Part shown: piece by piece, positions 46,733 to 57,482 of the stretch
How the letters are laid out: every line of letters begins with the position of its first letter
Position numbering within the stretch: the first letter of the stretch is position 1
DNA from: Elymus sibiricus
Lineage: Eukaryota; Streptophyta; Magnoliopsida; Poales; Poaceae
Length of the DNA: 64,000 nucleotides
Assembly: GCA_039707655.1 (NCBI GenBank)
Contig: CM077672.1
Coordinates: 195,896,537-195,960,536, forward strand
Direction of reading: 5' to 3'
The notes under the pieces: model-generated
The model's database searches: none
The model's input: the letters and a program-made list of their open reading frames with translations, nothing else
What the model was told of the DNA's origin: nothing
Translations under genes and position numbers: made by a program

Positions 46733-47547
46733 AAACTTTGTATGACTTTATGTACTAAAGTATTTATGTCTTTTTTCAATCCGTGTATCCAAACTCTGTC
46801 AGCCAGCCTTCGGCTTCTGCCTCCTCGGATAAACTCCGAGGAGTGTCCCATACTACTGGCCGAGGTCAGACCAGGTGCTTCAGGCGACAAGCCAATCGGG
46901 CTACGCGGCTCAAAGGACAAGAGGGTAACGGAAAGTTATGTTATATTACTATTTAACGTAAGAAACATCTTCTGAGGAAAATAGTTCTTCCAACAGTTCC
47001 TTTTCTTGGGTCACTATGTCAAACATATCTGTCCGAAGATGGATGACCTCAGAGGTAAAGCCCCTGGTCGGGGTTTGAAAGGACCCCTGCCACGTTAGTC
47101 CTATGTCAAGGCCGATCGATTCGCATTGTAAGAACGCTAGCTTTCGGCTTTATCCGTCTGAGGTACTACACCGGCTGACCCGGGAGTGACAATCACAGCG
47201 GTGCTCCCTTTGCCCCCTAGCCGAAATGTCGGGAACGTAAAGGGAAAGCACAGGAGCTGGGCAACCCAGCTTGGCCAAATCTTAAAGCGAATCAATGCAT
47301 ATGGTGTCTCAAACGACGATATTACATAAGAGGTGGAATAGCTCTTGTTTTGAAAAGAACATGCTATATTGTCCTCGGGGTCATTGAATGACGTTCTGAG
47401 GTGGGAAAATAAATAATGAGTAAAAGATTTAAGTTAAAGAAAATGCACAAGTTATTTACACGGACCGTATGCGTGGTGTCAAGCGTAGAAGCATCGGAGT
47501 AGCACCGCATTCCAGGGATGGGGCTCTAATCGGCCGTCCTCTGGATC
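46733..47547. other. Non-coding spacer of Fatima-2
   Basis: Counterpart of 2909-3673 with the same conserved blocks (TTATGTTATATTACT, GTAAGAAACATCTTC, GTGCTCCCTTTGCCC). No coding frame is seen. Confidence 0.6.
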
Positions 47548-48681
47548 TCAGATTCGATAGGCTCCTCCAATGAGTACTTGGTCAATGATGAACGGCCCGT
47601 CCCATCTAGGGGAGAGTTTGTGCTTTTGTTTTTCGGGGTGTAGCCTCATTACGAGATCCCTGACGTTAAATTCTTTGGCGCGAACCTCTCTTCCATGGTA
47701 GCGCCGGGCCTGCTGCTGATAAATAGCTGATCTCGCCCGTGCGATGTTGCGCTCTTCGTCGAGAGCATCTAGGGCATCCTGCCGATCAAGCTTGGCCTCT
47801 AGCTCCTCATACATGTGTACTCAAGGTGCGTCGTGTATGATATCGTAGGGGAGGACCGCCTTGGCGCCGTACACCATGAAAAACGGGGTGTATCCTGTGG
47901 ACCTGTTTGGTGTCGTACGCAAGCCCCATAGTACGGAATCAAGTTCCTCAGCCCATTTACAGTCGGCTTTTTTAAGGGAGCGAACTAACCTTGGCTTAAT
48001 TCCGCTAAGGATTAGTCCATTGGCTCGCTCCACCTGCCCATTAGACTGCGGGTGGTAGACGGACGCGTAGTCGAGCTTAATGCCCAGTTTTTTACACCAT
48101 GCCTTAACCTCTTTGGCCGTGAAGTTGGTTCCGTTGTCTGTAATCAGACTGTGGGGGACACCGTAACGATGTACTACCCCCGAGATGAATCCGATTACCT
48201 AGACGGCTTCGGCCGAGGTGACCGGCTTTGCTTCGATCCACTTGGTAAATTTGTCGACCATGACGAGGAGGTACTTATTTTTGTGTGATTCACCCTTGAG
48301 TGGCCCGACCATATCGAGCCCCCAGACCGCAAAAGGCCAAGTGATGGGGATGGTGCGAAGGGCCGTGGGGGGCATGTGGCTCTGCTTGGCAAATACCTAG
48401 CTGCCTGGGCAACGTTGAACTAATGCCGAGGCATCGGCGCCTGTAGTTGGCCAATAGAAACCAGCTCGGAAAGCCTTGCTGACCAAGGTCCAAGCAGCGG
48501 CGTGATGTCCGCCCATGTCGGAGTGTATCTCCCAAAGTAGGAGTTGTCCTTCTTCCTCGGATATGCATCACTCGAGGACGCCCGTTGTGCCCATTTTATA
48601 AAGTTCCCCTTCATGAACCTTGTAAGCTTTAGACTGCCTTACAATCCGGCGGGAGTCAGTTTGGTTATCGGGGAGCTCTTT
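47548..48681 (-). pseudogene. Integrase of Fatima-2
   Basis: The core frame around 47821-48400 has WGLDMVGP, ITDNGTNF and YHPQSNGQVERANG, so all three catalytic residues D, D and E are present. In-frame stops interrupt it near 48200 and at about 47819-47821 (TGA where CGA is expected). The C-terminal piece 47548-47814 has KLSPRWDGPFIID. The zinc-binding part at 48420-48681 is degraded. Confidence 0.85.
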
Positions 48682-49581
48682 TCAGAGCAGGTACGCGAGG
48701 AGCGGCTCGGTCCATGGTGCGATGACTGCCATGACTTCATGCGCTGAAGCAGTCTTCCGGATCATTGATCCGCCTATGGTACCATCATCTTCTTCGGACG
48801 GGGCCTGTTGCCTGACGTCAGCTGATTTCGACGTTCCTTTGCTATCTTGCCAGACAACAGATGGCTTGAAAAGCCGTTCGAGGAAGGTGTATTTGGGAAC
48901 CTTATCCTGTTTTGCGCCCAACCGGGTGAGCACATCTGCGGTCTGGTTGCTGTCTTGGGGTATGTGGTGAAACTCCAGCCCCTCGAACCTGGCCGAGATC
49001 TTTATGATGGTGTTTCGGTAAGCTGTCATCTTTGGGTCTTTGGCGTCAAACTCGCCGTTGATTTGTGAGATGGCGAGGTTAGAATCACCTCGGACCTCCA
49101 GGCGTTTAACACCCATAGAGACTGCTATCCAAAGTCTGTGTAGGAGGGCTTCGTATTCAGCCACATTATTAGAGTCTATGTACATGATTTGTAGCATGTA
49201 TCTAATGTTATCTCCCGTGGGTGATGTGAGCACCACGCCAGCCCCTAGACCGGTGAGCATTTTGGAGCCATCGAAATACATTGTCCAATGCGAGTAAGTA
49301 CTGTACTCACGGGGGAGTTCGGCTTCGGTCCATTCGGCTACGAAGTCCGCCAGCACCTGGGATTTAATGGCCCGGCGTGGTTTGTAGATGATTTCAAAAG
49401 GTAAGAGCACTATGGCCCATTTGGCGATGTGCCCTGTCGCGTCCCTATTATTGATGATGTCACTTAGCGGGACATCAGATGCCACGGCACCGAACACTCT
49501 TGGAAGTAGTGCCGGAGTTTTCGTGACGCCATGAAGACCGCGTAGGCTATCTTTTGGTAGTGAGGGTAGCGTGACTTGCAT
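48682..49581 (-). pseudogene. Second RNase H and linker of Fatima-2
   Basis: A 299-codon open frame. It begins with the end of the ordinary RNase H (WAIVLLPFEIIYKPRRAIKSQVLADFVAEW). The archaeal-like RNase H follows, with MYFDGSKM, NVAEYEAL, RGDSNLAI and QDSNQTADVL. This confirms the join that is interrupted in Fatima-1. The C-terminal linker leads to integrase. Confidence 0.87.
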
Positions 49582-49622
49582 GGGGTTAAGACCTCGGATA
49601 CGTAATACACGGGCTTCTGGTC

Positions 49623-51827
49623 CTAGAATTTGTGATCTTCCCTGTCTCGTTCGACCACGAGGACTGCGCTAACCACCTGGTTTGTGGCCGAGATATACAG
49701 TAGCATCGGTTCGCAGACACCTGGCGCTGCCAGGATGGGATTGGTGGCGAGGAGGGCCTTGATGTCTTCCAGGGCTGCCACGGCCTCATTGGTCCATTTG
49801 AATGTTTTGGTCTGCTTTAACAGCTTGTACACGGGTAAGGCTTTTTCTCCGAGCCGTGATATGAAGCGGCTCAAGGCTTCTACGCAGCCTGCCAGTTTTT
49901 GTACGTGCTTGAGCTCTGTTGGAATCTCCAAGCGATCCAAGGCTCGAATTTTAGCCGGATTGGCTTCAATTCCTCGGTTAGATACGATGAAACCGAGGAG
50001 TTTGCCGGCTGGGACTCCGAAAACACATTTCTCCGGATTAAGTTTTATTTGATATTCCCGTAGGCTGGCAAATGTATCTCGAAGGTTGTCCACCAACTGG
50101 TCGACGTGTTTAGTTTTGACAACTACATCGTCTACGTAGGCCTCGATGGTCTTTCCGATGTGTTTTTTCAGGCATGTTTGAATCATACGCTGGTACGTGG
50201 CACCAGCGTTCTTTAGTCCGAAAGGCATCGTGTTGAAGCAAAACGGCCCGTAGGGCGTGATGAATGCCGTTACTGCCTGGTCAGATTCCTTCATCTTTAT
50301 TGGATGATATCCTGAGTAGGCATCTAGGAAGCACAGTGCATCATGGCCCACAGTGGCGTCCACAATTTGGTCAATACGGGGTAAGGGGAAGGGATCTTTG
50401 GGGCAAGCTTTATTGAGGTCTTTGAAATCGACACACAACCGCCAGGACCTATCCTTTTTTGGTACCATGACCAAATTGGCTAGCCAGTTAGGGTGTTTTA
50501 TGTCCCTGATGAATCCTGCCTCTAGCAGCTTTGCTAGTTCCTTGCCCATTGATTGACGCTTGGGCTCGGAGAAACGCCGAAGTGTTTGCTTAACAGGCTT
50601 ATAGCCTGTTAGTATGTTTAGGCTATGCTCTGCAAGCCTACGGGGTATCCCTAGCATATCGGAGGGGTGCCAGGCGAATATGTCCCAGTTTTCCTTGAGG
50701 AAAGCGCGTAGGGCTTCGGCAACTTCTGGGTCGAGGTTAGCCCCTATGGACGCCGTTTTAGCAGGGTCCGTTGGGTGAACCTGGAATTTGACTATCTCGT
50801 CGGCTGGTTTGAAAGAAGTAGGTTTTGATCTTTTGTCGAGAACGACATCATCCCGGTCGACCTCGGCGCGTAGCGCAGTCAGCTCCTCGGCCGCGAAGGC
50901 TTCGTCCAGAGTCTCGAGGGCGAGGGACACCATTTTACTCTCGGCTTTGAGTGCCCTGTCGGGATCGCCTGAGATAGTAATGATCCCTTTCGGGCCCGGC
51001 ATCTTGAGCTTCATGTAGCCGTAGTGCGGCACTGCTTGAAATCTTGAAAAGGCGTCCCGTCCGAGGATGGCGTGGTAACCGCTCTTGAAAGACGTGATGT
51101 GGAACATAATCTCCTTGGAGCGATAATTATCCGGAGTCCCAAAGACTACATCCAGGGTTATCTTTCCACTGCAGCGTGCCTCTCGTCCAGGGACTATTCC
51201 TTTGAAGGTAGTGGTGCTCTGTTCTATGCACGATTTATCGATGTGCATTTTGTCCAGAGTGTCCTCTTATATTAGATTCAAGTTGTTGCCTCCGTCCATA
51301 AGGACCTTATGGAGGCGGTAGTGGTTCAGGATGGGGTTGAGGACAAGCGCGGCGGGACACCTATCTAGGGCCGACTTTGGCTGATCGTGGTGGTTGAAGG
51401 TGATCGGCGTGTCTATCCACGCGCCCCGAGGTGGTACTTGTCGGATGGAATTGATTTCCCGCAAGGCCCGTTTGCGCTGGTTGTTAGACGTAAAGGTCTC
51501 ATAAATCATTAGGACCTCATCTTCGTCCGAGGTCTGTTCAAGGTGGCTGGAGGTGCCCGCCAGGAGGGCGGGTCCCCCTTTGGCCACCTGCCTCAACACC
51601 CAATAGTCATGAAGGTTGTGAGTCGGGCAGGAGTTAACCAATACGGCGTGGATCGGGCATGGTTTATCCAGAAAGCCATCCAGAACCGTTCCGGGGTGAC
51701 CGAAGGTTTTCTTCTTCCGGGGTCGATCGCCCGGAGTGTTCCGTTTGCGATTTTCGCGCAGAAGTGTCGACCGGGTAGTCCTCACAGATCGAGTCCATGT
51801 TTTCCTCGGTCTGCCAGGCGTCTTCAA
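49623..51827 (-). pseudogene. Protease-RT-RNase H of Fatima-2
   Basis: One frame with a single TAA near 51267 separating 51267-51827 from 49623-51248. The protease has VLMDGGNNLNLI and YHAILGRDAFSRF. RT has PKKDRSWRLCVDFKDLNKACPKD, FLDAYSGYHPIKM, MPFGLKNAGATYQRM and EAYVDDVVVKTKH. The ordinary RNase H has LYISATNQVVSAVLVVE, in which the first catalytic Asp is absent; this is consistent with Tat elements relying on the second RNase H. It ends with TAG at 49623-49625. Confidence 0.9.
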
Positions 51828-52412
51828 TGGTGCAAAATCGTGCTACCAGATTGGTTAATTCAGGGAGTGTTTGGACGCAACGACGAGCGAGGACGTTCGA
51901 GACGCCTTTATCCTTGCATCCGCGCTCGAAAGCGGCAATTATGTCAGAGTCTTGGTAATCCAGTATCTTGTTCTTGACGGACAAGAATCTAGCCCAGTAT
52001 CATCTGATCGGCTCATTGGGGAACTGCCGTACGTAGGCCAAGTCCCAGACATCAGGTGGGCCGGAGTTACCGGGGCGATATTCTATATGGGAGGTGAGCG
52101 GACCAGCTTCGATCTCTAAAGATCGCGGGTTCAAAACCTCGTTATTTTCACTTGACGCCAGATCCGTGGTTACCGGTTTAGCCGAATTGATCCGGAGGTC
52201 GGTCGCAGGTAGGTCGCTGTCCGATCCCTCTCCAAGAAGTATCTTAGCCCCTCGTCCGTGAGGGGATTCTTTGTTGGAACCAAAGAAGGGTCGTGGTTCG
52301 CTTCCACATTACGTGGAGGCGTCTCTGTGACCAAAGCTTCAGACATGGAGACGTGCTCCATGGGCTTGAGGCCGTTAACCGGCGATCCCATTGATCCTTT
52401 TGGCGATCGCAC
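51664..52412 (-). pseudogene. Shortened gag of Fatima-2
   Basis: ATG at 52412 begins MRSPKGSMGSPVNG, 26 bp inside the 5' LTR. A leader of about 80 codons ends at a stop. The C-terminal gag piece follows in another frame (LDYQDSDIIAAFERGCKDKGV, 51664-51984). The central capsid core is absent, as in Fatima-1. The protease frame overlaps the end. Confidence 0.7.
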
Positions 52413-52438
52413 AGCGGAACTCTCAATGAAAGCACTAG

Positions 52439-52931
52439 TGTCAGTGTAAAAACCGGCAGACCTCGGGGTAGGGGGTCCCGAGCTGTGGATCTCGGATCGG
52501 TGGTAAGAAGGACAAGGGAGACGATGTTTACCCAGGTTCGGGCCCTCTTGATGGAGGTAAAACCCTACGTCCTACTTCTGTTTATATTAATGGAGATGTA
52601 TCGAATATAGAGTTCATCTACCTCGATATCGTAATGTGTGTCTAACTTCTAGGGCTAGGTGAGCGATGTTGCGTTGATGTCCCCCCTACGGGCTAAACCC
52701 TATGGCTTATATACATGCCAGGGAGGGTATCTAGGGTTACAAAGTCGGTATCTAGGAGAGAGGCGCTAGGAGAAATCTTGGAGTATACATCAAGTCTTCG
52801 GCAGAGGCAGTCTCTATCACGCTTCCTGTGTACAGCCTCCGGAGTCCATCTTGATCACGTACGAGGGCCCACCGTCCCAGCCGAGGAGACGGGCTGGCTA
52901 GGTTAGCACCCCCTAATCCAGGACACCGTCA
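52439..52931 (-). repeat. 5' LTR of Fatima-2 (493 bp)
   Basis: TGTCAGTGTAAAAACC to GGACACCGTCA. Next to it on the minus strand is CTAGTGCTTTCATTGAGAG, the likely PBS region. It is followed by the duplicated CTATG. Confidence 0.94.
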
Positions 52932-52936
52932 CTATG

Positions 52937-53395
52937 GTTAGAGTAATCTTAATTCTTCTTTCGTAGTTGCGGATGCTTGCGAGAGGGGGTAATCATAAGT
53001 GGGAGGCTTGTTCAAGTAAGAACAACACCCAAGCACCGGTCCACCCACATATCAAATTATCAAAGTAGCGAACGCGAATCAAACAAACATGATGAAAGTG
53101 ACTAGATGAAATTCTCATGTGTCCTCGAGAACGCTTTGCTTATTATACGAGTTTGTTTCGGCTTGTCCTTTGCTACAAAAAGGATTGGGCCATCTTGTTG
53201 CACTTTATTATACTTGTTACTTGTTACTTGTTATGAATTATCTTGCTACCAAAACTATCTATTACCACTACTTTCAGTACTTACAGAGAATACCTTGCTG
53301 AAAACCGCTTGTCATTTCCTTCTGCTCCTCGTTGGGTTCAACACTCTTACTTATCGAAAGGACTACGATTGATCCCCTATACTTGTGGGTCACTA
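52937..53395 (+). repeat. 3' LTR of Athila element, second part
   Basis: Resumes exactly where 43106 stopped and runs to GTGGGTCACTA before the GTTAC duplication. The last bases CTA differ from the TCA usual in this family. Confidence 0.9.
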
Positions 53396-53400
53396 GTTAC

Positions 53401-55429
53401 CATGAGGGAGAAAGAAGCTCTCCAAGCTTACCGAAAGCAGCCACCAGAACCAAAAAGAGGAAGGATTCAGATGAGCAAGATGAGGACTTTCAGGTTGAGG
53501 TCACTTCCAAGAAAAAGGCTCTAGTTCAAAAGGAGTATGCAAATACTCAAAAGGAGAGAGGAGTAACAAGGAAAGTGTCTGCATCTACTGCTGCCAAGAG
53601 AGGCATTACCTCAGAGAATCCAGGAGGATCTCAGCAGGGCCAAAGCAAGTCTATGCCTAAGGCTGCAGGCAAGAAAAGGGAGAGGAAGCAAGTTGCTCAT
53701 GTGGTGTTCAAACCCACTTCCATGAGAAGAGATGATGCATCTAATGAGGAAGAGCCAGCTGCCAATCCACCTCCTCCTAAGTAGCAAAAGCTAATGAGTG
53801 ATGCTATGAGGACTGCCACCTCCTCCAAGGCCAAGCCTGCTGCTGCTACTAAACCCAAGAAGACAACCAGAAATGTGTCTGCTGTAGAGAAGAACAAGGC
53901 CCCAGTGCCTGAAAGAGAGGCTGTTGATGATGAAGCCTTAGTGCTGAAGAAGCTAAGACCAAAACTGCCAGAGCATGATGACTCACATCCAGAGGCAGAA
54001 AACATGAAGGAGAGGAAAGATAAGGGTCCGAGACAGTGGAGAGAATCTGACCCCTACTCAGTCAAGAGAAGAACAGCTTGTGACTATCGCTTCCATACCA
54101 AAGAACAGCAAGATTTCTATGAGACAGTGTTGCTAGATAAGAAACACATTGTGAGTGACATGAGATGGGTTGACTGGAAGTATATTGATGCAAATGAAGA
54201 CAGCTTCCCGAATGTGCATGAGAACTTCAAAAACATTGGCATTGATGAGTTCATAGGAACTAAGTTGACAGCATGGACAGATGAGCTCATCATGCAGTTC
54301 TACTCCACTGCACACTTCTATCCCGATGGGAGGATTGTCTGGATGACTGGGGGAACTAGGTTCCAATCCAGCATTGCTGAGTGATCACAACTGCTGAATG
54401 TGCCAGAAGCTGAAGAAAATGATGTTGATGTCTATGCCAAGGGCAAAATGGACCACAATTCCATGAAGGACATGTATGGAGAGATCCCAGAGAGCTACAA
54501 GGAATCACACAAGCTTGGATCTGTCTATCATCTTCTACCAGATCTTGCCACCATAAACACCATTCTGAGGCACACCTTGATGCCCAAGTTAGGTGATGAG
54601 AAGATGATCAGAGGTCACTCTATCAACATGCTACATCTATTGGATTGTTTCACGAGGTTCAAGGTGATGGATTTGATTGTAGAGACAATCAAGAGGACTG
54701 CTGCAGATCAGAAGTGCTCATGTGGCTTTGCTCCACACATTCATATGCTTATCAACTCCAAGGTTGGTAGCAAAGTCTACTTGCTTGATTGTGAGTACTT
54801 CCCACTTTAGCTAGAGCTTGAGGACTGCACAATGACCATGGATGAGGATCATCCTACCTCTACCACAGCTTAGGCAAAGGCAGAAGCTGCCAAGAGTGCT
54901 TCTCCTAGCTCTTCCACAATTCTTGTTCTGAAGACCAAGAATGACCAGATGTTATATCTTCTCCGAGCTACTCAGAAGATTGAGCGGAGTTTGGCCAACC
55001 TCGCAGAAAATCAGAAGAGTCTTGAGAGAATTGTTGAGACAAAATTTCATGATCTAGATATCAAGGTCACTGAGATACAAACCACAGTTGAGGGTCTTAA
55101 GAAGGAAGTGGATGAAGTAAGGATGGCAACCAACAGTGATAATGAGCAGCCAGGCATAGGTCTTCCTACTACTACTCAGTTCCAGACGATGCCTAGGTCC
55201 GTAGCTGTGCCAGTCACTACCAGTCACAGTTTCAGCTCCAGCTGCTGCACCATCTGTTGCATCATCAGTTCCTCTGGTTGCTTCTACACCGCCAGCTCAA
55301 TAGACATCAGCCAAGATCTTTGCAGATGTGCTTCTCTCCACTCTGACAACGTCTATGCACACCGGCGCTGCAATTCAGAGGACTTCACCACCAGGAGCTG
55401 CCAGAGATCGAGCCCAGAGCGACGTTTAG
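53401..55429 (+). pseudogene. ORF2 main part of SIRE-like element (putative plant transposon protein domain)
   Basis: Continues ORF2 from 33308 in frame. Four in-frame stops (53782-53784 TAG, 54382-54384 TGA, 54808-54810 TAG, 54871-54873 TAG) and one frameshift near 55230 interrupt it; the natural end is TAG 55427-55429. Order: a basic K/R-rich N-terminal region, then a globular domain from RRTACDYRF through FIGTKLTAWTDELIMQFYSTAHF and ATINTILRHTLMPKLGD to HIHMLINSKVGSKVYLLDCEYF. A coiled coil (LANLAENQKSLERIVETKF) and a Pro/Ala/Ser-rich tail follow. The globular part recalls the 'putative plant transposon protein' domain (Transposase_32, PF20167), a weak match by pattern. It does not resemble protease, RT or integrase. 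Confidence 0.6.
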
Positions 55430-55957
55430 CTCTTTACTCATTCGAACTTTTTGGTACTTGTTGCCAAAGGAGGAGAATTTGTATAGATCATTAGGGCTTC
55501 GAGAGAGAGCGAGAGAGAGAGTGCTTTGATTTTCTCATTTGATATATTCGCGTTTTGATGCTACTTCATGTGTTTCGTGCTACCTTGAGATACTTTTGGT
55601 TGATGCTTGTATGAGATTATGCTACTTTGTGCTTGATCATACCATACTCTTTTGATATGTATGCTTTTTTATCTATCTATATGCTCTTTGTATGATCATT
55701 CACTTGTTTGTTTGGTGATGAGTGCTTACTTCTTATCATTCATATCATTTTGAGCGCTCCACCAAGATGTATGTGACATGGAAGAGTGACTCATGATCCT
55801 AATCGATTGTGCATTTGTATTCAAATGCAAATTTTAAATAATGCACAAATTTAGGGGGAGCTCTTGCTTATCACATACTTCTCAGAGCGATGATGTATTT
55901 CATTGATTATACTTTTTGTCGAAGCTTTGATCTATATGTTGTCATCAATTACCAAAA
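55430..55957 (+). other. Non-coding 3' region of SIRE-like element
   Basis: Contains a GA-rich microsatellite (about 55499-55519) and T-rich sequence. Just downstream of ORF2, 'ttgccaaaggaggagaa' resembles the conserved block that precedes the PPT in SIRE-type elements. Confidence 0.6.
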
Positions 55958-55967
55958 CGGGGGAGAT
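55958..55967 (+). other. Polypurine tract of SIRE-like element
   Basis: CGGGGGAGAT directly before the LTR start TGAAAGTGCA. Confidence 0.8.
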
Positions 55968-57474
55968 TGAAAGTGCAACTAATCCCCGGGTGGTTTTGGT
56001 AATTAATAAAAACATATATGTCATTGATCTAATGCTCATTGATATTAGTTTTAAGAGAAGATCAATGATTGGCATGGCAGGGACTAGTGAATGTGGACCC
56101 CTCAAAATGCTAAGGACAAGATTGGCAAAGCTCCAAGACTCTACATTTTTGGTTAAGTGATCCAAGATCACATTGAGTCCATAGGAAAGCCAATACTATT
56201 AAAAGGGGATGAGGTTTTGATTATGACTCAATTGCTCAAGTGCTTAGTGGTATTGCTCCAAAACCCTCAAACACTTCTCCACATCACATCTTCCAAAAAC
56301 CCTACAATTCCATCTCGGTCCCACCGATATATTCCCATCCGGACCCACTGAGATGATCCATACACTGTCACATGCCAAACCCTAATGATTCGGTACAACC
56401 GAAATGGCTCTCGGTCTCACCGAGATGGGCTGACCAAGTTGCTGTAAGACCATCGTTTCACTTCGGAGTCACCGAGATGAAACGATCAGAATTTCCAAAA
56501 CGAGGTTCTTCCCTAACCATTGCACTTCGGTCACACCGAGTTGTTCCATTTGGTTTCAATGAAAATCCTAACGGTCCAGCCTTTTACACAAGTCGGTCTC
56601 ACCGAGATTTCTGATCGGTGTCACCGAGTTGGGTCAAAAAGCTTGTAACGGTTGGATTTTTGGTGCTGCCTATTTATACCCCTCCACCCACATCTACTCT
56701 CTAAGAGAGCCATCAGAACGTGCCTACACTTCCACCATTCATGTTTTGAGAGAGAACCACCTACTCGTATGTTGATATCAAGAGATTCCAATCCAACCAT
56801 TTGAACCTTGATTTCTAGCCTTTCCCAAGTTGCTTTCCACTCAAATCCTTCTCCTACCAAAGCCAAATCTGTGAGAGAGTGATTGAGTGTTGGGGAGACT
56901 ATCATTTGAAGCACAAGAGCAAGGAGTTCATCATCAACAACACCGTCTATTACCTTTTGGAGAGTGGTGTCTCCTAGATTGGTTAGGTGTCACTTGGGAG
57001 CCTCCAAGATCTTGTGGAGTTGAACCAAGGAGTTTGTAAGGGCAAGGGGATCGCCTACTTCGTGAAGATCTACCCGAGTGAGGCTAGTCCTTCGTGGACG
57101 TAAGCCATGGTGGAATAGGCAAGGTTGCTTCTTCATGGACCCTTTGTGGGTGGAGCCCTCTGTGGAGTCGCGCAACCATTACCCTTTGTGGGTTGAAGTC
57201 TCCATCAACGTGGACGTACGATAACACCACCTATCGGAACCATGCCAAAAACCACCGTGTCTTCATTGCGTTTGATTTCTCCGATCCCTCCCTTACGTTC
57301 ATATGCAAAGTCATTATTTTCCGCTGCACAACTCTTAGACTTGCATGTGTAGGGTGTTGCTTGACTTGGTAGAATTGCTAAAACTTGCCTACAACTAAAA
57401 TTGGGAAAAGGATAAGTTTTATTTGGTCAAGTAGTCTAATCACCCCCCCCTCTAGACATACTTTCGATCCTACA
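55968..57474 (+). repeat. 3' LTR of SIRE-like element (1507 bp)
   Basis: TGAAAGTGCAACTAATCC to TTTCGATCCTACA. The U3 holds seven TCGGTNNNACCGA palindromes (56315-56627) and a TATA-like TATTTATACC at about 56669. The R-U5 part matches 24151-24681. Confidence 0.92.
56315..56627. promoter_or_regulatory. Palindrome array TCGGTNNNACCGA in U3
   Basis: Copies at 56315, 56390, 56411, 56463 (TCGGA variant), 56527, 56593 and 56615, plus a weak copy at 56339. Intervals are 24, 51, 21, 52, 64, 66 and 22 bp. The last copy is about 40 bp upstream of the TATA-like TATTTATA. This suggests a bound dimeric factor upstream of the promoter. Confidence 0.85.
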
Positions 57475-57482
57475 ACAGCATA

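Larger units (their letters stand above)
43107..52931 (-). mobile_element. Fatima-like Tat element 2, complete, TSD CTATG
   Basis: LTRs 43107-43599 and 52439-52931 are both 493 bp and differ at about 23 positions (near 4.7 percent, counted by eye). CTATG occurs at 43102-43106 and 52932-52936. The empty site is visible in the Athila 5' LTR, where the flanks join as 'catgttatggttagag'. Minus-strand order: 5' LTR, shortened gag, protease, RT, RNase H, second RNase H, integrase; then the antisense gene and 3' LTR. AGGGGCTAC directly before the 3' LTR is the PPT. Confidence 0.95.
33309..53395 (+). mobile_element. Athila-lineage Ty3/gypsy element (Sabrina/Wham-like), TSD GTTAC
   Basis: Starts TGATACGTCCAATTTGC at 33309; target duplications GTTAC lie at 33304-33308 and 53396-53400. 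Order: 5' LTR, tRNA-Asp-like PBS, gag-protease, RT-RNase H-integrase, ORF in env position, PPT, 3' LTR. The 3' LTR is split by Fatima-2 (43107-52931). Coding capacity is unusually well kept: one frame change between protease and RT and one TAG near the integrase end. LTRs differ by a few percent over the parts compared by eye. Confidence 0.93.
24151..57474 (+). mobile_element. Non-autonomous SIRE/Maximus-like Ty1/copia element with three insertions
   Basis: Host fragments 24151-27359, 31914-33308 and 53401-57474 join cleanly once the insertions and one copy of each TSD (TTAAT, GTTAC) are removed. Structure: truncated 5' LTR, tRNA-Met-type PBS, gag, no pol at all, internal promoter with leader intron, ORF2, PPT, 3' LTR. 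The reading frame of ORF2 crosses the GTTAC junction without a break, which confirms the join. Absence of protease, integrase and RT makes it dependent on a partner. SIRE-lineage assignment rests on the LTR start TGAAAGTGCA, UBN2-type gag and the TGATATCAGAGC PBS; it is tentative. Confidence 0.82.
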
